From positions 29,140,001-29,204,000 of the forward strand of contig OZ020244.1 in assembly GCA_963971285.1 (NCBI GenBank): a stretch of 64,000 bases of DNA. The letters are read 5' to 3'. Of this stretch, positions 33,673 through 45,871 are shown one piece after another. How positions within the stretch are numbered: position 1 is the first letter of the stretch; every line of letters starts with the position of its first letter. The position numbers and the translations under genes are program-made. The DNA is from Astropecten irregularis (lineage: Eukaryota; Echinodermata; Asteroidea; Paxillosida; Astropectinidae). A model generated the notes under the pieces. It had not been told where the DNA came from, ran no database searches, and saw nothing but the letters and a program-made list of their open reading frames with translations.

Positions 33673-33953
33673 CTGTTGCCTTTGGGTTTCCCTATAGCTG
33701 ATATATTGGCTTTCTTTGTATCCCATTTTTCTGTTGTTTTCGTAGCCAATTTGCCATTGGTTTCCGCAGTCTTTGACCTGCATTTCATTTTGTCCGTTGT
33801 GACATTGTCCATTGAATGTCTCTGGTCTTTGCTTTTGAATCGGGTGGTTTTAAATGCCCAGGTTGTTGTGTTGCATTGATGCTTCCGATGTTTTCAAGGG
33901 AGTGTTTTGTAATTTGTATGGAGTAAGACTTCTTTGAAATTAAATCTTGGACA

Positions 33954-34072
33954 ATGGGAGACTTTGGAGACTTTGCAAACCATGCTTGCGCAATTGTGAG
34001 CATGCGCACATTGTTTTGCGCGTGCGTGCACGTGCGCTGAAGACTTGAAGACTGGTTCTCCTCAAGTCTCCC
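33954..34072. mobile_element. Family G MITE (copy 4), internally deleted
   Basis: Left end ATGGGAGACTTTGGAGA followed directly by the inverted core (CTTTGCAAACCATGCTTGCG). The right end ACTGGTTCTCCTCAAGTCTC is diverged. Confidence 0.8.
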
Positions 34073-34079
34073 TTTTTTT

Positions 34080-35425
34080 TTGTATGAAACTACACAGTGC
34101 ATTGACCTGCATACTTGCAGTCTGATTCTCGATCGACTGCATGCTCGGTCAGTGGTCAGCTAGGGAATCATGGTCAATGACAGATTTTCCCAGACTTCGA
34201 TCATTTCTGTCTCTTTTGCATTTAGCCATCATTGACATCGCCCTGTGCAATTCTCCTTGCAGCCTTTTCTCTGAACCTTTTCTTTTCAATAGCCCGACCT
34301 AACCGTCTAACTTTACAAAGTGACCTGTTCTCTAGACCCGTCTCAGTCGCTATAAATCAATCCTCATCGATGCTGTCTTCTCCCCCCTAACCCTGATTAT
34401 TTTGTCACCATCGTGACGGCACCGTGACTGTCCGCGCCGTGCTGTACTGCGCTCGGTCCACCCTTCAGACTGGAGTGGCTTGATATATGCAATCAGCTGC
34501 ACTGTCCATTCCAATCAGCCAACTTAGGAGATCGGACTGAGAGGGCAAGGGACGATGTTTGAGAATGATGCATCTCTCGGCCGGCCTCCGTGTCAATGCA
34601 GGCCTCCTGGTGCCGTGGGGGGTTAGGACCATCCGATGTCAGCACGGGTTTTGTCCTCTCTCTACTCACGGTGGCCGCGCCGTGCCAGGATTTGTTTGCA
34701 CACTGCTTCTCCGCTTCTCCTCTCCCATCCCTTTTCTTTAATTAGCGAGGCCTTTTAAGAGGACCTCTGAATTGGACGTGTCTTTGGATGGTAATGTAGG
34801 CAGCAATTATTTGAAATAGGTTAATTCAGACTGGACTTTTATTGGAGCAAGTTGGCAAGAAGACTGAGGTTAGTCCAATCCAACTGGACCCTATGAAACT
34901 CTCGTCTTAGCTTTGGATGATGCTTCGATTAAAACTAGTTGACTCTCCGGAACCAGACTAGAGTCTGTATAATATTTATATAGATGAGGCGGTCATCAGC
35001 ATAGCTGTCTTCACGTCAGACTGGTGCCATCTCGCCTTTCCAGTGACCTATTTGTCTCACCCACGCTGCTGCCGCTTCTGTCGTGCGATGTACAGAACAC
35101 TAGACACACGCAGACAATCGGGTTGTCAGAATGAAATGGAGCGTTGGCTTTTGAGGGCCCCAGTTGTTTGAACACAGTGCTGGCTCAGCCCATGATGATC
35201 TGACAAATATTGCTTCAGAACAGACTTTGTATTTATTTTATTTTTGGAAGGGCTAAATGCAAATTGGCTGATATTTTTAGACAGTAAGTTTTTTTGGGGG
35301 TAGATATTTGAGTTCAGTTGTTCCACATTTCCTATACCAACAGAATGCCAATATACAAGGGGAAGTTTTGTCTAGTGTTGACGGAATCAGAACTTTGGAG
35401 TGATTTGGAGCATGTGCTTGGAATA
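34080..35425. other. Intronic block without recognised repeats
   Basis: GC-richer stretch at 34390-34700 (CGGCACCGTGACTGTCCGCG, CTCTCGGCCGGCCTCCGTG). No protein similarity recognised in the frame 34559-34741. Candidate regulatory DNA by composition only. Confidence 0.3.
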
Positions 35426-35703
35426 ATTCAAAATGTTTATAGACCGATCTGACGGCACGAAATACTCTCCGCCATTACTGCAGTGTCCCTGCGCGCCTTT
35501 TGTCCGGCAACAAAAGAATTTACTCTCTGCAGCACTCTATAATTGCAGGGTGTACGTCCCATGATTAGGGGACGTACACCCTGCAGTATAGAGTGCGGCG
35601 GATGTAAATCCCTTTTGTTGCCGGACAAAATACAGGCGAGGACACACCAGTAATGGCGGGTGTTTTCTACCTCCATGTTCGTGCCGTCGGATCGTTGTAT
35701 AGG
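35426..35703. mobile_element. Family R near-palindromic element
   Basis: Two arms of about 130 bp meet at a perfect 16-bp stem, GCAGGGTGTACGTCCC (35545-35560) with its complement (35569-35584) and an 8-nt loop. Both arms contain TTTTGTCCGGCAACAAAAG and CGCCATTACTG. Outer ends are CGATCTGACGGCACGAA and TTCGTGCCGTCGGATCG. CGCCATTACTG also occurs in the element at 60797. Confidence 0.85.
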
Positions 35704-36069
35704 ACAGGACAGATAGCAAATGCAATCTGCATTGCCGGAGGGGTACACACTCTCCCACTAATATCATCAATACACACATTTTCCGTGTAAATGTCAAATC
35801 ACAAAAAAAAAAGCAATTTTGTTCCGACACAAATCCTGTTAAATATAGAACCTCCTACTCCCCTCTCTGTTTTCATTTTAAAAAGGGGAAAAAACATCTG
35901 CCATGTTTTGATGCAGACTTTCCATCATCCTTTTTCAATGTACCGGTACGTGTTTAGACTTACACCTTGTCAATTCCTTGTCATGTTCGTCTTTGTGCAA
36001 TCCATCAGCCCGTAATGAAGCCGGCCAAATCTCAACTCGCTATAAATCCGGGGAAAAGTCAACACAACC

Positions 36070-37038
36070 ATTAGACTTGGGGCCAAGTCTTTCTTAGTCC
36101 TCGCGGTGATTGTCTTTTTTTCCCCCGCAAACCTCGCGAAACCGCGCGAGACTCATGGCTACGGCGAGAGATCACACTTCGGCCTGGGACCAATCAAAAA
36201 GAAAGACTTGGGAAACCTGTTTTCACTTTGTACACGGCCTATGGGCTCTTTAGCCGAAATCGTACGGACGCGTCTGATTGGCCAATCTTTATTAAATATA
36301 TGAATATTCATTATGTAGGCCTACGCTACATCCTGCACGTGTACACAGGGCTGATTCACGTTGAATACACAACCACAGCCGTCGCACGTATCTAGCTATT
36401 ATAGCTGCAGTGTGACTTTGATAATGAGACTTTTAACTTGTGGGTCGTGAAATTAATATGTGCATGTTTGTTTTTATCTTCTTTGTGCATAATAGGAATA
36501 TCTTATAAGTCCGTCTTACTAACTGTAGCTATAGTGTAGACCTACGTACATCAGGTAAATGTTAACCTACACACTTGGCCAAAAAAAATTATTGACATTT
36601 ACCGTGGGTATTATTCATTTCCATGAACTAATGCACGTATGTTAAACTAATAGATTAAGTTCCAGCTTAATACAAAAATTAATGATTTATTAAATCATTC
36701 AACTTATGAAGTAATTGAACATAAACCATAATTTGAAAATGCTGTCCAATGTAAGTAGTAAGTACACCACTGCTGCCTTATTTGAAATTGTATACACCCT
36801 CAAATAAAATGGACTCGTCTTAATGGCCGTCTCTACGGCAACCGTAATGCAAAGCACGCCCATACGTGAATAAATGAATATGTGTCTAGAACAGGTTTCC
36901 CAAGTCTTTCTTTTTGAGCGGTCCCAGGCCGAGAGCTGATCTCTCGCCGTAGCCATGAGTCTCGCGCGGTTTCGCGAGAGTTGCGGGAAAAAAAGAGACA
37001 ATCACCGCGCGGACTAAGAAAGACTTGGCCCCAAGTCT
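36070..37038. mobile_element. Family S long fold-back element, 8-bp duplication
   Basis: Arms 36070-36225 and 36887-37038 are inverted copies (GGGGCCAAGTCTTTCTTAGT; CTCGCGCGGTTTCGCGAGAG). ACACAACC flanks both ends (36062-36069 and 37039-37046). The terminal AGACTTGG-GG-CCAAGTCT is itself a palindrome. The centre of about 660 bp is AT-rich and non-coding. A shorter relative is at 62690-62901. Confidence 0.87.
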
Positions 37039-37113
37039 ACACAACCATGTACCCCTATACATACACACACACATCACAATTAAAGTTAATTGAGAAGGAT
37101 TGTCTATAAATTG

Positions 37114-37582
37114 CATAGAGCTATATTAAAATTACTAGAGCGCTAGCTCCGCATTCTCCGTGCGTAGACGATTTGAAGCCGTTCTGGGCGCAGTCATTTT
37201 GAATTTGAGTGCCTGTGTGTGGAACAAGAACACTTTGACTGGAATGCCATTCGAAGAGTGTATTCTATATGCAACGCGCAAGTATGCACGAACGGTACCG
37301 GTAGCGCATCTTGATGACGCATGCAATCATTGCGTGACTGAAGTGCAGAGCGTGTATGCGCATGGTGATAAATGAAACTTTTACCAAAGGTGCGTCAGAT
37401 TTTGGGCATATTTGGCTTCGATAACGCACCTGTATAGAACACAATGCAGGTATGCAAATGAACGTACAAAAACGTACAAAATTGTGGGCTTTCCATAGGT
37501 TTGTGCACAAACATGGATGCGCACAGCAGGCATCACTTTTTACACGGAGCTAGCGCTCTAGTAATTTTAATATAGCTCTATG
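37114..37582. mobile_element. Family T element with ATAAATTG duplication
   Basis: Ends CATAGAGCTATATTAAAATT and AATTTTAATATAGCTCTATG, each continuing as ACTAGAGCGCTAGCTC. ATAAATTG is directly repeated at 37106-37113 and 37583-37590. An 8-bp duplication suggests hAT. The internal frames are not conserved in the copy at 63056-63508. Confidence 0.9.
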
Positions 37583-37736
37583 ATAAATTGATACTGAAGT
37601 GACCTGTCCGACTTAGTGGTGTGGGGACCGTCTAAAGGTCCTGAACAATAATCTGCTGACAATTTTACATTGAGCTACGGCTTTAACTTCCATCTATTGT
37701 GTATGATTACCACTAGCTATGGACGGACATCGTCCT

Positions 37737-37978
37737 GGGGCCAATTTCATAAAACAAGCACAAAAATTTGCTTAGCACAAAAATGTCTCGCCCAATAAAA
37801 TAAACCACCATTGAAAACTCCATTTGATATTCATGGTCAGCAAACAACAGCCAAAGAACAATCACAAGTGATACACAACACATGGAAATTTGGTTGTTAA
37901 CCCTGTTTTTATTATATAAGACGGAAATGTCATGCTTAGCAAATTTTTGTGCTTAACCGTTTTATGAAATTGGTCCCT
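37737..37978. mobile_element. Family I MITE (copy 3)
   Basis: Ends GGGGCCAATTTCATAAAAC and TTTTATGAAATTGGTCCC. Same orientation as copy 1 (AACCACCATTGAAAACTCCA). The pairing word CTGC/GCAG is lost in both arms. Confidence 0.88.
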
Positions 37979-38314
37979 AGTCTTCTATGGCGACTGAGGT
38001 CACATCTCATTGTGCTCGGCCGTGCCACGGATGATCAAGCCCAAGAGGATGTCTCCTGAATTAGTTTATTGAAAACCGATTACAGGCCCAACAGGCCCAA
38101 AACAGAAGAGGAAGTCGATGGCCGGATGGAAGCAGGCCCCGAAGAAAAAGAAAAAGAGTGATGGCGTGCAACAGCGAAATCAATTTGTTAGTGAAGCGAG
38201 GGATGATTGCAGAAGTGAAAGCGTTGTATTGTCTGCTGCTGTACAAGGACGTCAGATGGAACGCTGTCAAAAATCGTGCCCCACCATTGTGGAGTTGCTC
38301 TTGTGACTTCTATA

Positions 38315-38466
38315 TAGGGCTCCACGCTTGTGACATCACATTCAGAAGTTCGGACAAACAAGTCGCACGTGGCCCCATTAACTTACACATAGAACGTTGT
38401 GATTGGAAAACTATAGCTGCTGATACAAAGGGCATATTCTAAAAATAGCTCGAGCGCGCAGCCCTA
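38315..38466 (+). mobile_element. Family D MITE
   Basis: TA-flanked ends AGGGCTCCACGCTTGTGAC and GAGCGCGCAGCCCT. The core has TTCGGACAAACAAGTCGCAC and GGCCCCATTAACTTACACAT; the right TTTGTCCGAACATCC word is partly deleted. CRE-like site changed to TGACATCA. Confidence 0.87.
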
Positions 38467-38613
38467 TTGGAGCTGTGTCTTTATTTTGTACAAAGACACA
38501 ATTGTAATTAGAAAAACGAATGTAATATAACGGGCACAGTCTTGTGATAATGATCATGATAACATTGTGCGCTCACGAAACAGTCGCGTAATTTGATTCG
38601 TTTTTCATTTTCA

Positions 38614-38791
38614 AAAAAGGTGAACAAAGAAAGTTAACTGAAGCCGGATTCGAACCTGTGACCTTTTAGAAAGACCAGAATACCGTACTGGCGCTCTTAA
38701 TTACCACTGAGCTATCCAGAACCCATGTTGGCTATGTCCCAAATTGTCAATTACAATTGGTCGTTTGCAAGTCAGAAGCCATTAAACAGCT
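38614..38791 (-). mobile_element. tRNA-like arm of fold-back element, left part
   Basis: Starts AAAAGGTGAACAAAGAAA. On the minus strand it reads GGATAGCTCAGTGGTAATTA, GAGCGCCAGTACGG, then GGTTCGAATCCGGC. It then runs into the element centre (GCAAGTCAGAAGCCAT). The right arm is absent. Confidence 0.65.
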
Positions 38792-39497
38792 CTTTTATAA
38801 ATACCGAGCTACATTTATATATTCAAAGTATCATTAGCAATGCTACTAATCTGAGAAGCGGCATACGGGGTTCGCTCAAAGAGGATGCAGCTTGTTCATC
38901 AATATGCATTAATCAATACAAAGCACAAGGGAAACCGACCAGATTTATAATTTTGTATTAAACATGCATTTTATACAAGTTTTCATAATTTATTTATTTA
39001 TTAATGCATTTTTCTTTGGGGTGGGGATGCATGATTTCATCTTAAAGTATGCTTTTCGCCTGTTCATTTTTACAAAATACGAATTGGTTTTTTAAATACC
39101 ATATTATAAACAGTGAAAGTCATTTTTTTTTTTCCATTTTTCGTGTTTTTGTGGAGACTGATCTTAAGAAGCGCAAGGAACGCCACAGTGTGTGCCATAA
39201 AAAATTGACAAAATGCAATCATTAATGGTAATTTGACTTGAGGGAACATGCGCCGAAAATGCAGCGTCAAAATGTTAATCATTGCAGAGCCTGTAATGAC
39301 CCATTTCTGCTCTTTTTATGCCAGTCCATTTGCGAGGGGAGAAAAAAAAATATACCCTTTGATAGATGGGCCATAATTGCGGTGATAGCGATGCTAGCAC
39401 CGTGCCTGTACATGCACGCAGCCGTTGTTCGGTCGCATTAATCTTGTCCGGACATGTTTCGGCGCAACAGAATCGATCTTGCCCTTTTGCTCTACCT

Positions 39498-39540
39498 ACC
39501 GACCCCCCCAACCACCCACCCACCCACCACCTTCAACCCA
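39498..39540 (+). repeat. CCCA/CCAC microsatellite
   Basis: Short run of CCACCCACCCACCCACCA after a C tract. A further C run lies at 39804-39817. Confidence 0.7.
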
Positions 39541-40106
39541 GTGAAGTGTAATTGATCCTTAACCTACTGGAGACACAAGAATTGAACAATTTTCAAATAA
39601 GCGGCACATTAAGAGCAGCAGCATCTTCTAGGCTCCAGGATGTATCAAGACAAAATCCTCCAGATAGAGACGCATCAATCAAATCTATCCCCATTGGTAT
39701 TGTGGTCTAGACCAAGAGCTTGGCTCTCCAACCCCCTTTCCAGAAGACCCTAAGACTATAAAGTCTTGACATTTCCACATGGCCACCTCCCAACCAACCA
39801 ACACCCCCCCCCCCCCCTCTCTCTTTCCCTTTCTCTGTCCATCTCAGCGGGGACCTCCACGCTCAATGTTCTAAGACTTTTCAGGTATTTTAATGGGAAA
39901 TCAGGTTGCCCTGCTGATGTCATCGTTGCCGGGGAAACGGTCTCGTTCAGACCAGGATCCGAACATTGATAGAGGCTGCCATGCCATGTCTGACATGTTT
40001 CTTCCCCTGTGTGATGTTTCGCAGAGGTTGCCATCAAAAGACCATTTTTCTTTTTTTCTTTGTCTCATTCTTTCTACCCGGCAATGAGAATAGCCTTGGT
40101 CTGTAG

Positions 40107-40466
40107 TTAAAGGTAATATCATACTTGGGTTTTTCTCAAAGAAATACAGATTCGTGGGCAAAATTATCAAGGAAGATAACAGTCATCTGTGAAAATTTCA
40201 GTCCCACACGGTCCCCACTTTTGGAGAAAACAGTGAAAAACGGCCACAATATTTCTTAAGTCTTTTCTCTTTTATTTTTGATCTTTTAAAAGATCAAAAA
40301 GATTTTCAGTCGTTGTTTAACTAATTTCTAGACAAATGCACCATTTCAGGCGGAAAGATGTTAACGGTATGTTTCTACCACCACCATCTTCATACCCTGA
40401 AAGTTATACGTAAATCTGTGAACATTTCTGTTTTGGTTTCTTACCAGAGTATGATACTTACCTTAA
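40107..40466 (+). mobile_element. Family A TTAA-flanked MITE
   Basis: TTAA at both ends. AAAGGTAATATCATACTTGG to AGTATGATACTTACCTTAA. Contains CAGTCCCACACGGTCCCCAC and TTTTAAAAGATCAAAAAG. Confidence 0.9.
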
Positions 40467-40929
40467 ACCAGTCCAGTCCGATGGCTTACATAATTGCGAT
40501 TGCATGCAGAATTGCTTTCCTGTAGATAGGGCCATGGGATCTTTGCAAAAACACAATATCACATCCGGCCCTGACCTCACATATTCTTGTCGCCTCATGA
40601 TTTCGGGTGAAAATTTTCAGTCTTGTCAGCTATATAGTGTCATCATTCAGATTGACGACACCCACAATTGCATCAGCTTTTTTGGCTTTTTTCTAAAGTC
40701 AGTCGTTTTTCTGTCAGCAGCATCACTCAAGTAATTAAAAAGCACTTATTTTGTATTGTGTTCAACAAAACAAGCATGATAAAAAGGGAGAAAAAAAAAA
40801 TGGTTCTTAGAGAATAGACAATTCGTAAGTGATAAACCATGGGTTGGCCGAATAACAGAAACAATTAATGATGGTGAAACAGATATTGCCACACCATAGG
40901 GGCCTGACTGAACTTGCAATGAGGAGGCA

Positions 40930-41284
40930 TTAAAGGTAGTATCATACTTTGGTAGCATATACCAAAACGGAAATCGTCACAGATTTACATATAACTTGAT
41001 GGTGATGGTAGAGACATACCGTTGCAATTTTGAAATGAAACGCTGTATTTATCCAGAAAAGAGTCAAACCAGTGACAAATAACAATTTTGATCTTTTACA
41101 GATCGAAAATAACAGTGAAAAGACTTCAGAAATACTGTCAGCATTTTCACTGTTTTTTTAAAAAAGTGAGCACCGTATGGAACTGAAAATTTCACAGATG
41201 ACTGTTACTGTGTATCTTTCTTGATATTTTTGACCATGAATTTGCATTTCTTTGACAAAAACCAAAGTATGATATTACCTTTAA
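40930..41284 (-). mobile_element. Family A TTAA-flanked MITE (reverse)
   Basis: TTAAAGGTAGTATCATACTT to AAAGTATGATATTACCTTTA. About 460 bp after another A copy in the opposite orientation. Confidence 0.9.
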
Positions 41285-41839
41285 GGTTTTTATGAGTGAA
41301 GTGATGTGTTCATTGTGTCCCATCCTCCATTTCCTTTGGGAGATAGATGGACAGCTGTGATGCTCGTCAGAAAACCAGAGGATAGATTATTCCATTTCTG
41401 ATTCCTACTTTATTGGATTGGGAAGTTCTTTCTTTCTTTTTGTCCAAATGCCATCACTCTCGTCAGTGTCGCTGCGTATAAGCAGGCAGGCTTGGCACAG
41501 TCCTCAGTGCAGGCGGGGAAATAGACTGACTGAAAATGTCAACCATCTGTTACCAAGCAGTGCATGGCTGACTTGAATTGATTTTTTTTCTTTTCCTTTC
41601 AAAATGTGTGGGGGTGTTTTTGGTTTTATAATACAAATCGTCAAAAATGGTATATTGTTTGTGTATGACTAAAGTCCTGCCTTTTTTAGTTTTCACCGAT
41701 GTTCTTTTGACCTTTTGTGAAAATCGGAAGTCATTAATTATAAAATTAGTATCAATGTCTTTGTTACCGTGTAAATTTGAATATTGGAAACTGGGCCTGA
41801 TGTCGCAAGCCATGTTTGTGTGTAGAAGCCCTCTGATGA

Positions 41840-41863
41840 TGGGGGGGGGGGGGGGGGGGGGGG
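41840..41863 (+). repeat. Poly-G run
   Basis: More than 20 uninterrupted G. Similar runs are at 24890-24911 and 27648-27664. Length in the assembly is unreliable; G-quadruplex potential. Confidence 0.9.
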
Positions 41864-41913
41864 TTCGCGGCAATGTGTTGCTGTGGGTATATAATGCCAA
41901 TAATGGTGTAGCC

Positions 41914-42287
41914 TAAGGTGACCATATTTTGTTGAGATGATCCAGGGACAGTGATCCGTGTCCTGGGGGAGGGGTATAATTTTGAAAAATTTTTGGACCC
42001 AGACGGAGCTTATACATGCAAAATGGTGGCATCTATGGACATCTTGTCCAGTTGACATGAGTGGGTTACATACTAACATGTCTTAGGCGGTTTGCTTCGC
42101 ATACTTCTCTGAAGAATGGATCTCCTTCAGCACAGCATTTGTGTTCAGTTTTTTTTTTTTTAGGACAATTACAATTTTCGGGGGCATTTCGTCGATTCTG
42201 GGACATTTTCGGGGACAATTTTTCATCGGGGACGGCACTGTCAAATCGGGGACTGTCCCCGGAAATCGGGGACGTCTGGTCACCTTA
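41914..42287. mobile_element. Family P MITE (copy 1)
   Basis: Ends TAAGGTGACCA and TGGTCACCTTA. The left side has TTTTGTTGAGATGATCC and ATCCGTGTCCTGGGGGAGG. The right side has repeated CGGGGAC words (ATCGGGGACTGTCCCCGGAA). The second copy is at 47813-48158. Confidence 0.9.
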
Positions 42288-42482
42288 GTGTAAACCTAGT
42301 GACTGATTATAAGCTTCACGGCTTATTCCAGTGGTTCACCAACCTATAGCTTCCACATGGTCATATACTTCATACATAACCGAGGCGGAAATCTCATGAT
42401 TGGGACAAGTACGGCACTGCCCTTAATGACAGGTTTGCACTATCACATACACGCTGTGTGTAGTGTCTCAATATTTATAGTA

Positions 42483-42859
42483 TTAAAGGTAGTATCATAC
42501 TTTGGTAACATACCGAAACAGAAATCCTCACAGATTTACCTATAACTTACAGGGTATTATACAGATGGTAATGGTAGAAACATACCGTTACAATTTTTCT
42601 GCCTGAGATACTGTATTTTTCCAGAAAAGAGTCAAACCAGTGACCAAAATTATTTTTGATCTTATATATATATTTAAAGATCAAAATAAAAGAGAAAAGA
42701 CTTAAGAAATACTGTGGCCATTTTTCACTGTTTTCTCAAAAAGTGGGCACCGTAGGGGACTGACATTTTCACAGATGTCTGTTACTGTATCTTCCTTGAT
42801 ATTTTTGCCCATGAATCTGTATTTCTTTGACAAAATCCAAAGTATGATATTACCTTTAA
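42483..42859 (-). mobile_element. Family A TTAA-flanked MITE (reverse)
   Basis: TTAAAGGTAGTATCATACTT to AAAGTATGATATTACCTTTAA. An expanded TATATATA stretch replaces part of the central palindrome. Confidence 0.9.
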
Positions 42860-44040
42860 AGTGAACTGCAAGCACTTGCGTCGATCCGTTCCCCGTGCAT
42901 GTAAAAATAGAAACAACTTGAGTGCACTCCATCCTGCTGTACTGGCCACAAAAATAAAAATGTAGCAGTTTTCGTAATGTAGGCATTTTTATCTCCTCTC
43001 CCTTTTTTTCTTCTTTTGCCGAACTGTTTGCCATGTCTCTGATATTATCCTAATAAATCCGGGAATTGAAATGCCTCATTTGCATTGACGAAATGTCAAT
43101 TTGTCTATTGTTTCATCACCTTTGCTCTAATAATGGAGATATAAATAGGAACAAAATTAAATAAAATACAAATTCTAACGAAACATTAATGATTTTTTCA
43201 ATTTGTCATGGATTATTTTTTTTTTTCAATCCTTTGTTTTTTTGTTTAGCTGTGATTTTTTTTTTAAATAGTAATTTTTGAGGGTTTATATTGATGAATT
43301 ATTATCGTTGTCATTTGTTGATTTTGATATTATTTGGGAATACAAAATTGACGCGTGAAGATATGAACTGTAACAACATGGAAGTCCTTCCTTTCTCCAT
43401 GGTAACATCAAATATTTTGGATCTAAAACTGAAGCTTCTCAGTTGACTAGTGTATGACACAGACGAATATACCCAAATTGCCCTTGATTTGAAAGTCTTC
43501 CCTCATCTTAAAATGCCGACTACATTGAGATTGTTTCCTCCGCTGCGGCTGAACGATGACAATTATTAAAATCGCTGGTATATGATCGGTTTGTTATATA
43601 AGGAGTGCTTTCGAGCGCAACAAAATCGTACAGGCTAGGGCAACTGCAGTTTACTATGCCAAACCCCGGTTCTGTCAAGGTCAGTTAAATCAATACCACG
43701 GTAATAAATATGCCGTGGTAGCCTAGCAACGCAGTCATTCTTGTCTTTAAAAGCAGTATGTATAATATCTATATCCATATTTTTTTTATCACCAGCCATT
43801 ACATTTCTCCAAGAAATAAATGAGGAACAGTCATGGATACTCAGCAGTTTAAAAAGCCGATGGAATTGGAAGTGTGGTGCTTGATCCTGCAAATGTTTTA
43901 ATTTTGTTTCGGTTCTTTACTGCTGCTCTGGGGATAAAATTATCACAATTTGTAGAAATATTCCGTCATTAAACTACGTATACTTGTGCGTGCTGTTGAT
44001 GTATATATTCATGCATTCATGACCATGGAAATATTATTAT
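42860..44040. other. Intronic block without recognised repeats
   Basis: AT-rich with T runs (43200-43270). No multi-copy element of the window and no plausible exon. Confidence 0.3.
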
Positions 44041-44397
44041 TTAAAGGTAATATCATACTTTGGATTTTATCAAAGAAATACAGATTCATAGGCAAACATA
44101 TCAAGACAAATACAGTAACAGTCATCTGTGAAAATTTCAGCCCCAAACGGTGCCCACTTTTTGAGAAAAACAGTGAAAAACAGCCACAGTATTTCTTAAT
44201 TTTTTTTCTCTTTTATTTTTGATCTTTTAAAAGATCAAAAAGGTATTTGGTCGTTGTTTGGCTAATTTCTGGATAAATACAGCATTTCAGGCAGAAACAT
44301 TTTAACGGTATGTTTCTACCACCACCATCTCAAGTTATATGTAAATCTGTGAACATTTCTGTTTTGGTTTTTTACCAAAGTATGATAGTTACCTTTT
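44041..44397 (+). mobile_element. Family A TTAA-flanked MITE
   Basis: TTAAAGGTAATATCATACTT to AAAGTATGATAGTTACCTTT. The right TTAA is mutated. Contains TTTTAAAAGATCAAAAAGG. Confidence 0.88.
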
Positions 44398-45679
44398 CTC
44401 TCGAAAAAGCGCCCAACTTTCAAATTACAGATAATCAGTACCAAAAAAATTTAGAACCATCAAGAAAGCTTTCAGATGATAATTAATTCATTTACTTCTT
44501 GTAGGAACCCTGCATGCTTGTATCAATTATTTGATACAGTGGGCCTTCAGGCCAAAACCACTTTTATTTGAAGTTCGCTTTAAATATAAAATCTGCACAC
44601 ACCATTTCAATGTGACATTTCCTCGCATATACTGTCAGGAATTGATGGATGTAATTTCACAGGAAAGATGTACTGGCACCTTGTACATAGGCCTATTTTA
44701 TTCCATGGTGTCAACAGCTGTATGGATCTGAAAGATCTTCTTGTTGAGTTATTTATGAAGGTTAAAGCAGTTCACAAGCACTTCACATGGTATGTTGCAT
44801 CAATATTTGTAATGGTAACAGCTCCTTGTGACTTGTGTTAATTTGTTATTTTGTGCATCTTTGTAAAGCTTCAAGAGGTGGAGCACTTCTCTCCTCGTCA
44901 TGGCTAGCTAGCTATCTGCACCAAACGTCACGATGAATGGGATTTGCTAATAGTTTGGCTACAGTCCAGGCTTTGTCCGGTCGGTCGCACTAGCTACATG
45001 CTTGACTGCTTTCCGAGCCAAAGTGTTGTTTATTTCCTCTTCTATTTTTCAGACAGATTTCTATTTTTAATAGCCTGTTGGTTCCGGATGGCCTATATAA
45101 TTATTGGTAGAGTTCTGCTTTGCTGGTCCGCACAATTCCTGCATGACTGACCCAATTGAGACCCACATGTGATGTATGAGTCTTCAGCTATTAAGGCGAC
45201 GGACAGTGAATCAATGTTGGAATAGAGTCCTCAGATCCCAGTACAGAGTACTCCGAGTAATTCAAGGTCTGAGTACTTGGCCGAGTCCGAGTACATATTG
45301 CTGTCGAGTCCAAGTCCTAAGTATCGCTGTGTCCGTGTACATTCAAGGTCAAGTACAGGGCCGAGTCCGAGTACCAAAGTCCGAGTCCATGTCTGAGTAC
45401 AGTACCAACGCACATTGCAAAAAAATTCCTTTTTGTTTCACAAAGATGTTTTTAATTTAATGTTGATCATGTTATGCCACTCTTCTCAGAAATTAATGCT
45501 TCTTAAACCTTGCAAATGACACTGTGCTGCTTAATCCATTTGATACTACACTCCCAATAATCTTCATACTTCCATTGTATAATTTATCGGAAATCGGCAA
45601 CATTATCAACTCTGTAATTGCAATGTAAATGAAAGTGCACTAAATAGTCAAGTATTCCCAAAATTCAAGTACATGGAAT

Positions 45680-45832
45680 CCACACTAATGATGTCACAAA
45701 ATCCCCGGATGTCAGACAAACATTGATCACACACGTAGTGAACATGCACGTGCACACCCACCCACGCACGTGTGCATGGTTGCAATGTTGTCTGAGGTCC
45801 GGTGCTATTTTTAGCGCAAGTGCGGAGCGCTA
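45680..45832. mobile_element. Family F MITE, left end lost
   Basis: CACACTAATGATGTCAC, CCCCGGATGTCAGACAAAC, then GTCTGAGGTCCGGTG and TAGCGCAAGTGCGGAGCGCTA. The CRE-like site is changed to TGATGTCA. Confidence 0.8.
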
Positions 45833-45871
45833 TTGAGTACATTTATTTTTGAGTACTTTTTATTGAGTGCT

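Larger units (their letters stand above)
32870..33900 (+). repeat. Degenerate TTTGCCTTTGGTTTCC array, interrupted
   Basis: Variants of GCCTTTGGGTTTCC and GCCTTCGGTTTCCTTAG recur at 32880-32970, 33125-33170 and 33672-33890. The gaps are filled by a family J element, a CAGGGGCGGATCC-type element and a nested family I element. The T-rich array produces long but meaningless hydrophobic frames. Confidence 0.45.

Noticed and set aside
33607..33879. 90-codon hydrophobic frame with a proline run
   Set aside because: The proline run is a C homopolymer and the rest is T-rich repeat.
37160..37375. 71-codon frame inside family T as a small gene
   Set aside because: The second T copy (63056-63508) does not keep this frame; it opens a different one.
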